From positions 1-5,611 of the forward strand of contig JAOUMF010000165.1 in assembly GCA_029881615.1 (NCBI GenBank): 5,611 bases of DNA, given 5' to 3'. The position numbers were made by a program, and so were the translations under genes. The notes beneath the pieces are model-generated. The model had not been told where the DNA came from. It saw only the letters and a list, made by a program, of their open reading frames with translations, and ran no database searches. This DNA comes from Alphaproteobacteria bacterium. Its GTDB lineage: Bacteria > Pseudomonadota > Alphaproteobacteria > UBA8366 > JADFVY01. This document shows, one piece after another, positions 1 through 5,611 of the stretch; position 1 is the first letter of the stretch, and each line of letters opens with the position of its first letter.

Positions 1-578
1 GTCAATTTCGGTGCGGCGGGATCGGCCATATCGGCGATCCAGGTTTCGCCCGCGTCGTACAACGTAAAAACGAAACGGTTACCCGGTGCGTCAACGAGCC
101 CTATGACCTTGGAAGTCGAGCCGTCAGCGGCGATGGCGGGGATGTCGGCGACCTGTTCCAGTGTTTCCGAATCGAACACCCGCACACCGCCAGGTTCATA
201 GTTGCCCACGGCAACGAGTCGGCCGTCCTGGGATATGGCGCCACCAATGCTGTTACCGCCCTGGACCACGCGGTTAACGACCTTTCCGGCCAGAATATCG
301 ACCTTGGTCAGGCCGCCGTCGCGCCCGAAGACGTAGGCGTAACGCTCATCGCGCGAGAACACCACCGACGCATGGGAGGTATCGCCCAGGCCAGGCACCC
401 GGGACAGGATTGTGTTGGTCGTAGTCTCGACAACAACAAGATTTCCCGCGGCCCGTTCGATGATCACGCCTAGATCGCCCGTTCCCCGCAACGATGTTGG
501 GGCACAGCCGGCCAGAAACGCGGCCGACAAGGCAATCAGGCAAAGCATGATAGTGGCGCGGATCGGTTTGTTCGTCAT
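1..578 (-). CDS. nirF: NirF, heme d1 biogenesis lipoprotein (partial, C-terminal half beyond left edge)
   Basis: NirF is needed to make heme d1, the nitrite-reducing cofactor of NirS, and acts late in the pathway on the periplasmic side; its exact reaction is not settled. It belongs to the same d1-binding beta-propeller superfamily as the NirS C-terminal domain and NirN. The 192 visible codons start with a lipoprotein signal: a basic start (K4, R7), a hydrophobic stretch from about residue 9 to 23 and lipobox L22-A23-G24-C25, so mature NirF should be lipid-anchored at C25. Family-typical blocks follow: GTGDLGVIIERA (32-43), LGDTSHASVVFSRD (64-77), YVFGRDGGLTKVD (82-94), QGGNSIGGAISQDGRLVAVGNYEPGG (106-131; conserved ends QGGNS and YEPGG). 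The ATG shares an ATGA overlap with the nirC stop, preceded by a weak GGGA about 10 nt upstream. NirF is usually near 400 residues, so roughly half is visible. The identification rests on remembered family motifs and the operon context. Confidence 0.95.
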   Translation of the reverse strand, partial: MTNKPIRATIMLCLIALSAAFLAGCAPTSLRGTGDLGVIIERAAGNLVVVETTTNTILSRVPGLGDTSHASVVFSRDERYAYVFGRDGGLTKVDILAGKVVNRVVQGGNSIGGAISQDGRLVAVGNYEPGGVRVFDSETLEQVADIPAIAADGSTSKVIGLVDAPGNRFVFTLYDAGETWIADMADPAAPKL

Positions 579-904
579 TTAGGCGCTTTCCCTATACGCA
601 ACTGGCGGACCAGCCAGAAGGCTTCTTCTTCGGATATTTCAAAGGCCCACGGACCCATTGGCGTGCCCGGGCGGCCTTGCAGGATGGCATCGACCAACCC
701 CTCGTCGGGCTTGTCGACGATATCCTTGGGCAATAGCGACGGCCCCAGCCCACCCCTCCGGGTCAGACCATGGCACGATCCGCAATCCTGCTCCAACAGA
801 TAAAGCAATTCCGTTTGACGCGCCGGCACGGGGTCGTCCGCGCCCGCTTGTGCGGGCGAAATCAAGATTACAGCCACCGTGGCGCCCATCAAGAATCTAA
901 GCAT
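575..904 (-). CDS. nirC: NirC, periplasmic monoheme cytochrome c
   Basis: A 109-residue c-type cytochrome. Residues 1-20 form a classic Sec signal peptide (basic R3, hydrophobic core, cleavage after A18-Q19-A20), leaving a mature protein of about 89 residues. The heme is attached at C41-G-S-C44-H45, and M83 in the GRPGTPMGPW stretch is the likely sixth ligand, giving a His/Met heme. NirC proteins can pass electrons to the cd1 reductase and have also been linked to d1/NirS maturation; the sequence does not decide between these roles. The frame is open upstream to 1000, but those extra 32 residues lie inside nirE and would bury the signal peptide, so the ATG at 904-902 is chosen. It has a GAGG ribosome-binding site 6 nt upstream. 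The start overlaps the end of nirE by 8 nt and the stop overlaps nirF by ATGA, which suggests translational coupling. Confidence 0.93.
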   Translation of the reverse strand: MLRFLMGATVAVILISPAQAGADDPVPARQTELLYLLEQDCGSCHGLTRRGGLGPSLLPKDIVDKPDEGLVDAILQGRPGTPMGPWAFEISEEEAFWLVRQLRIGKAPK

Positions 905-1703
905 GCCCTGCCTCGCGCACAAAAGCCGCGAATTCCGCGGTAATATCGACGGGGCGATTCCCGCGATCCCGCGCGAATGATGCGACCTGACCAATAACAA
1001 TCAAGGCTGGCGGAACAAGCCCCGCCTCGGCAACGCGCTGAGAGATATCCGCCAGCGTCCCGGTGCATAGTTGCTGCCCCGGTAGCGTACCACCCCTTAT
1101 GGCGGCAGCCGGTGTATCCGGCGCCAGGCCCGCTTCAATCAGACGTTCGCTGATTTCCGGCAAATTGGCCAATGCCATATAAAAAACAAGCGTTGTATCG
1201 GGATCGGCAAGACTCTTCCAATTCAAATCCAGAGATTCGTCAGCCTTCCGGTGCCCTGTTACCAGCCTTACACTGGTGGCCATGCCACGGTGAGTCAGCG
1301 GCACGCCGACTTCGGCCAGACAACCCGAAGCCGATGTAATTCCCGGAATAACCTCGTAGGGAATATCATGATTGCGGAGCTCTTCGGCTTCCTCGCTACC
1401 ACGACCGAAGATGAAGGGATCGCCCCCCTTCAGGCGAACAACTGTCCGTCCCGGTGAGGCCAGCCCTACGAGCAATGAATTGATCTTATGCTGTGGCACC
1501 GGATGACGGCCGCTTTCCTTGCCAACAAAAAAGCGCTGTGCAGCCGCCGGCGCCAGATCGAGAATCTCTTCGCCGACCAATCGGTCATAGACCAGAATAT
1601 CGGCTTTCTGAATAGCTTGCCAAGCCTTGACCGTAAGCAATTCCGGATCACCGGGTCCGGCACCCACAAGATATACCTGTGTAGTCTCAATGGTCTTCGA
1701 CAC
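897..1703 (-). CDS. nirE: NirE, S-adenosylmethionine:uroporphyrinogen-III C-methyltransferase
   Basis: NirE methylates uroporphyrinogen III at C2 and C7 with two SAM molecules, giving precorrin-2 in the cytoplasm. This first committed step towards heme d1 is shared with siroheme and cobalamin synthesis, so the family name is SUMT/CobA; the nir context makes it NirE. The 268 residues are a normal length for a stand-alone SUMT. Signature blocks in order: VGAGPGDPELLT (13-24), VVRLKGGDPFIFGRG (88-102), PGITSASGC (120-128), PLTHRG (135-140), VTGH (148-151), LVFYMALANL (172-181), AAIRGGTLPGQQ (200-211) and PALIVIGQVAS (232-242). R101 and E104 fit the substrate-site Arg and Glu described for Pseudomonas NirE. 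No CysG-like dehydrogenase domain is fused. The start is GTG at 1703-1701 with an AGGGGG ribosome-binding site 5 nt upstream. The gene lies 83 nt after nirS, behind a strong hairpin. Confidence 0.96.
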   Translation of the reverse strand: MSKTIETTQVYLVGAGPGDPELLTVKAWQAIQKADILVYDRLVGEEILDLAPAAAQRFFVGKESGRHPVPQHKINSLLVGLASPGRTVVRLKGGDPFIFGRGSEEAEELRNHDIPYEVIPGITSASGCLAEVGVPLTHRGMATSVRLVTGHRKADESLDLNWKSLADPDTTLVFYMALANLPEISERLIEAGLAPDTPAAAIRGGTLPGQQLCTGTLADISQRVAEAGLVPPALIVIGQVASFARDRGNRPVDITAEFAAFVREAGHA

Positions 1704-1708
1704 GACCG

Positions 1709-1714
1709 CCCCCT
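1709..1714 (-). promoter_or_regulatory. Ribosome-binding site supporting the GTG start of nirE
   Basis: On the minus strand AGGGGG lies 5 nt before GTG at 1703-1701. No ATG in this frame lies nearby, and the protein from this GTG puts the SAM-binding VGAGPGDP block at residues 13-20, as usual for the family. This supports the non-ATG start. Confidence 0.7.
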
Positions 1715-1732
1715 GGCTGATGACTTTTCCGC

Positions 1733-1780
1733 CAAATAAGAAAGAAGCGGGACGGGACCAAACGGCCCCGCCCCTTCTTC
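1733..1780 (-). terminator. Hairpin with T-rich tail between nirS and nirE (partial terminator or mRNA stabiliser)
   Basis: Read on the minus strand, the arm at 1779-1764 (AAGAAGGGGCGGGGCC) pairs with the arm at 1759-1742 (GGTCCCGTCCCGCTTCTT). This gives about 16 base pairs, one of them G-U, with two single-base bulges on the 3' side and a GTTT loop at 1763-1760. A pyrimidine-rich tail, TCTTATTT (1741-1734), follows. The hairpin begins about 7 nt after the nirS stop codon. It looks like an intrinsic terminator but sits inside an operon, so the likely role is partial termination, or protection of the nirS mRNA 3' end, giving much more NirS than biosynthetic enzyme. nirE has no obvious separate FNR-type box in the 83-nt gap, so read-through is inferred. 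Confidence 0.75.
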
Positions 1781-1786
1781 AAGGTA

Positions 1787-3529
<1,743 letters not shown>

Positions 3530-3580
3530 TTATTCGGATATCTTCGGCACGGAACTTGTCATCCCAGCCCCGTAACCGCA

Positions 3581-3594
3581 TTGATTACAGTCAA
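3581..3594 (-). promoter_or_regulatory. FNR/NNR-type box for nirS
   Basis: The plus strand reads TTGATTACAGTCAA; in the nirS direction this is TTGAC-TGTA-ATCAA. It matches the FNR/NNR/DNR consensus (TTGAY-N4-RTCAA) at all ten specified positions. If the box is centred at -41.5, as at class II activated promoters, transcription would start near 3546, giving a leader of about 29 nt. A weak -10 (CAAGTT at 3558-3553, with the key A2 and T6) falls at the right place. In this class of organism the expected activator is an NO-sensing Crp/Fnr protein (NNR, DNR) or an oxygen-sensing FNR; the sequence alone cannot choose between them. Confidence 0.88.
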
Positions 3595-3623
3595 ACGCAC
3601 ACAGGTGTTCGAAGTCCCGTTGG

Positions 3624-3637
3624 TTGACTTCCATCAA
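3624..3637 (+). promoter_or_regulatory. FNR/NNR-type box for the divergent nirI gene
   Basis: The plus strand reads TTGAC-TTCC-ATCAA, again matching the FNR/NNR/DNR consensus at all ten specified positions. The centre is 43 bp from the nirS box. With class II spacing, transcription would start near 3672 with a leader of about 47 nt, and GATGGT at 3660-3665 would be the weak -10. An alternative is the better -10-like TATAAG at 3691-3696, which would place the box near -72, a class I position. Which of the two is used cannot be told from sequence. Confidence 0.85.
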
Positions 3638-3704
3638 TGACGGCTGCTGCTCTTGTCTGGATGGTGGGGTCCCCGGTGAAACTAGTGAATTATAAGGGTT
3701 TTAA

Positions 3705-3710
3705 AAAAGG
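3705..3710 (+). promoter_or_regulatory. nirI ribosome-binding site
   Basis: An AAAAGG purine run lies 8 nt before the ATG at 3719-3721. It supports this start, which also gives a complete signal sequence. Confidence 0.65.
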
Positions 3711-3718
3711 CTGGTAAA

Positions 3719-5611
3719 ATGGCAGAGGCTACATTTCGCCCCCTAATAAAAGAAAAAATTTTAACATTTACTACCCATCTGCGACCGTTTGTCACTTTTT
3801 TCCTGACAGCGATCCTTGCATTTCCGCTTCTTTGCAGCCCTGGCCGGGCGGCTGAAGCATTTTCGCCTGAGATGCTGGACAAGGCATTTCCCGGCGCCAC
3901 CCACTTCGGGATAATGGAAGGTGCCCCGCCGGCTATCCCCGCATACCGAAACGACCAAATCATAGGGTACCTGTTTCGAAGCTACACCATCGTTGAATCG
4001 CTCGGCCTCTCGGGTAAGAAACTGGACATTCTGGCCGGAATCGATATGGACGGAATAATCACCGGCGCCGTCATCGTCGAACATCATGAACCGATATTGG
4101 CAATCGGTGTTTCCAGTGCGGATCTGAACGACTTTGTCGGTAGTTTTGCCGGCCGCGACGCCCGTATTCCAATCAAGATAGTCCGACGCGCAGGTAAGGA
4201 TCCAAACGCTATCGATGCGGTCAGCGGCGCGACCGTCTCGTCGCTTTTGATGTCCGATGCAATCTTCCAATCCGCCAGAACTATCGGGCAGAGCCGAGGC
4301 ATCCTGAGTTCAGGCCGTTCGGGTGTGGATCTCGTCGGCTATGAGGATATGGACTGGCCGGCCTTGGTCAGCGATGGGTCGATCAAAAACATGAATCTTA
4401 CGCTGGGCGAAGCCGAAAAGCCTATTAGAGACCAGGGGGCGCGGCTATACGATCAGGCGACGAACGGCGCTCCGGAAAGCCTGTTTATCGAACTATGGAC
4501 CGGATTGGCAACGCCGGCGCGAATCGGGCGCAACCTGTTTGGCGCGCGCGTATTCAACAGGTTGGCCGCCAAACTGGAAGAAGGAGATCATCTTGTCTTC
4601 CTTGCGGCGAACGGTCGTTATTCATTCAAGGGAACCACATACATAAAAACCGGCCAGTTTGACCGAATTCAAATCGTACAGGGGCCTGAGACATTCCGAT
4701 TCAATCGCGAACGTCATATCCGCGTTGAAAAGCTGCAGGCCCAGGACGCACCGGAGTTTCGCGAAAGCGCTCTGTTTGTCGTACCCGGCAACAGCGGTTT
4801 CAATCCCGCCCTGCCCTGGCGCCTTGAACTAATACTGCAGGCGGACGGACCGAACGGTCAGCCAATCTTCGCCAAGCATGCACTGACATATACGATCCCC
4901 CAGCATTATCTGCCGCCAACCGTTATCCCCCCAACATCCAGCAACCTGTGGCAAGGGATATGGCTGAACCGCCTGCCCGATGTGATATTCCTGCTGGCAA
5001 TGCTGGGATGCCTGGGGGCCATATTCTTTCTGCAGGATTTGGTAGTGCAACAGCGGAAATTTTACCGGACGCTACGGTACGTTTTCCTGACCGTGACCTT
5101 ATTATGGCTGGGCTGGACGGCGGTGGCGCAATTGACGGTACTCAACGTCCTTACGTTTGCCGGGGCATTGCGCAGCGAGTTCCGCTGGGAATTTTTCCTG
5201 CTTGAACCATTGATATTCATCCTCTGGGCGTTCGTCGCAATGTCCTTGCTGTTTGGTGGCCGCGGCGCCTATTGCGGATGGCTTTGTCCCTTCGGCGCCC
5301 TTCAGGAACTGTTGAACGGCGTCGCGCGACGCTTTCATGTTCCACAATTTCGCATTCCATTTGGCCTGCACGAAAGGCTGTGGCCAATCAAATATATCGT
5401 TTTTCTGGGGTTGTTCGCGGTTTCGCTGAATGCGATCGACATTGCACATGCCGGTGCCGAAGTGGAACCCTTCAAGACCGCCATCGTCATGCGATTTATC
5501 CGCGAATGGCCATTTGTACTTTATGTAGTGGCGCTACTGGGCGCGGGTTTGTTCATCGAACGTGCCTTCTGCCGTTATCTGTGCCCATTAGGCGCGGCCC
5601 TGGCGATCCCG
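3719..5611 (+). CDS. nirI: NirI, NosR/NirI-family flavin and iron-sulfur membrane protein (partial, C-terminus beyond right edge)
   Basis: NirI is the nir counterpart of NosR: in Paracoccus it is needed for nirS expression, and the family is thought to move electrons between membrane and periplasm. The frame is open for 631 codons. Residues 1-22 are a charged leader, 24-40 a hydrophobic core, and G42-R43-A44-A45 a possible cleavage site. The periplasmic part carries an FMN-binding domain with S169-G-A-T172, where T172 is the expected covalent flavin site, then the family stretch ELWTGLATPARIGRNLFG (258-275). Membrane segments lie near 421-438, 454-472, 493-512, 557-575 and 599-613. Two CX3CP motifs, C519-GWL-C523-P and C618-RYL-C622-P, and EVEPFKT (581-587) are typical. 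The C-terminal 4Fe-4S ferredoxin region, normally about 80-100 residues, would lie past the edge. Calling it NirI rather than NosR rests on its place divergent from nirS; the motifs are shared. Confidence 0.87.
   Translation, partial: MAEATFRPLIKEKILTFTTHLRPFVTFFLTAILAFPLLCSPGRAAEAFSPEMLDKAFPGATHFGIMEGAPPAIPAYRNDQIIGYLFRSYTIVESLGLSGKKLDILAGIDMDGIITGAVIVEHHEPILAIGVSSADLNDFVGSFAGRDARIPIKIVRRAGKDPNAIDAVSGATVSSLLMSDAIFQSARTIGQSRGILSSGRSGVDLVGYEDMDWPALVSDGSIKNMNLTLGEAEKPIRDQGARLYDQATNGAPESLFIELWTGLATPARIGRNLFGARVFNRLAAKLEEGDHLVFLAANGRYSFKGTTYIKTGQFDRIQIVQGPETFRFNRERHIRVEKLQAQDAPEFRESALFVVPGNSGFNPALPWRLELILQADGPNGQPIFAKHALTYTIPQHYLPPTVIPPTSSNLWQGIWLNRLPDVIFLLAMLGCLGAIFFLQDLVVQQRKFYRTLRYVFLTVTLLWLGWTAVAQLTVLNVLTFAGALRSEFRWEFFLLEPLIFILWAFVAMSLLFGGRGAYCGWLCPFGALQELLNGVARRFHVPQFRIPFGLHERLWPIKYIVFLGLFAVSLNAIDIAHAGAEVEPFKTAIVMRFIREWPFVLYVVALLGAGLFIERAFCRYLCPLGAALAIP

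Noticed and set aside
905..1000. Upstream extension of nirC to the ATG at 1000
   Set aside because: It would add 32 residues without a signal-like start and bury the Sec signal peptide. The extension lies entirely within nirE, and the ATG at 904 has a good ribosome-binding site.
3666..3674. GGGGTCCCC palindrome between the nirI box and the start codon
   Set aside because: It is only a 9-bp perfect palindrome, has no second copy in the region and matches no operator I recognise, so chance is the simplest explanation.
3761..4302. Minus-strand open frames opposite the start of nirI
   Set aside because: They are compositional shadows: no family motifs, no convincing start context, and the plus-strand frame encodes a clear signal peptide and FMN-binding domain.
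4829..5449. Open frames of 73-115 codons overlapping the membrane part of nirI on both strands
   Set aside because: They lie wholly inside the NirI frame, whose membrane segments and CX3CP motifs are real; the alternative products show no motifs.

Overview
The window is the core of a denitrification locus for cytochrome cd1 nitrite reductase. It probably comes from an alphaproteobacterium. The gene order nirS-nirE-nirC-nirF, with a NosR/NirI-type membrane gene divergent from nirS, is the arrangement known from Paracoccus. The NirS sequence also carries the Paracoccus-type N-terminal arm. Base composition looks moderately GC-rich, with a locally AT-rich stretch in front of the divergent gene. 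The genus cannot be fixed from this sequence; a relative of Paracoccus or a denitrifying member of the Rhodospirillales would both fit.

Left part, minus strand, transcribed right to left: nirS (3517-1787, cd1 nitrite reductase), a strong hairpin with a T-rich tail, nirE (1703-897, uroporphyrinogen-III methyltransferase), nirC (904-575, small periplasmic cytochrome c) and nirF (578 to beyond the left edge, heme d1 biogenesis lipoprotein). The last three genes overlap at their ends, by 8 nt for nirE/nirC and by ATGA for nirC/nirF, so they look translationally coupled. The rest of the d1 pathway (nirD/L/G/H, nirJ, nirN) would be expected beyond the left edge.

Centre, 3518-3718: a 201-bp divergent control region with two excellent FNR/NNR/DNR-type boxes, one suitably placed for each promoter. 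Read in the direction of the promoter it would serve, each box has the same layout, TTGAC-N4-ATCAA.

Right part, plus strand: a long gene open to the right edge (3719-5611, 631 codons visible). It encodes a signal sequence, a periplasmic FMN-binding domain with the SGAT flavinylation motif, several membrane segments and two CX3CP motifs. This is the NosR/NirI architecture, and NirI is favoured because of its position next to nirS.

Taken together, under low oxygen and nitric oxide an FNR/NNR-type regulator would switch on both directions. NirS reduces nitrite to NO in the periplasm, NirE begins and NirF acts late in making its heme d1, NirC is a candidate electron carrier or maturation cytochrome, and NirI supports nir expression or electron supply. 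This is a known system. I found no previously undescribed system in the window; the noteworthy points are regulatory and structural details.
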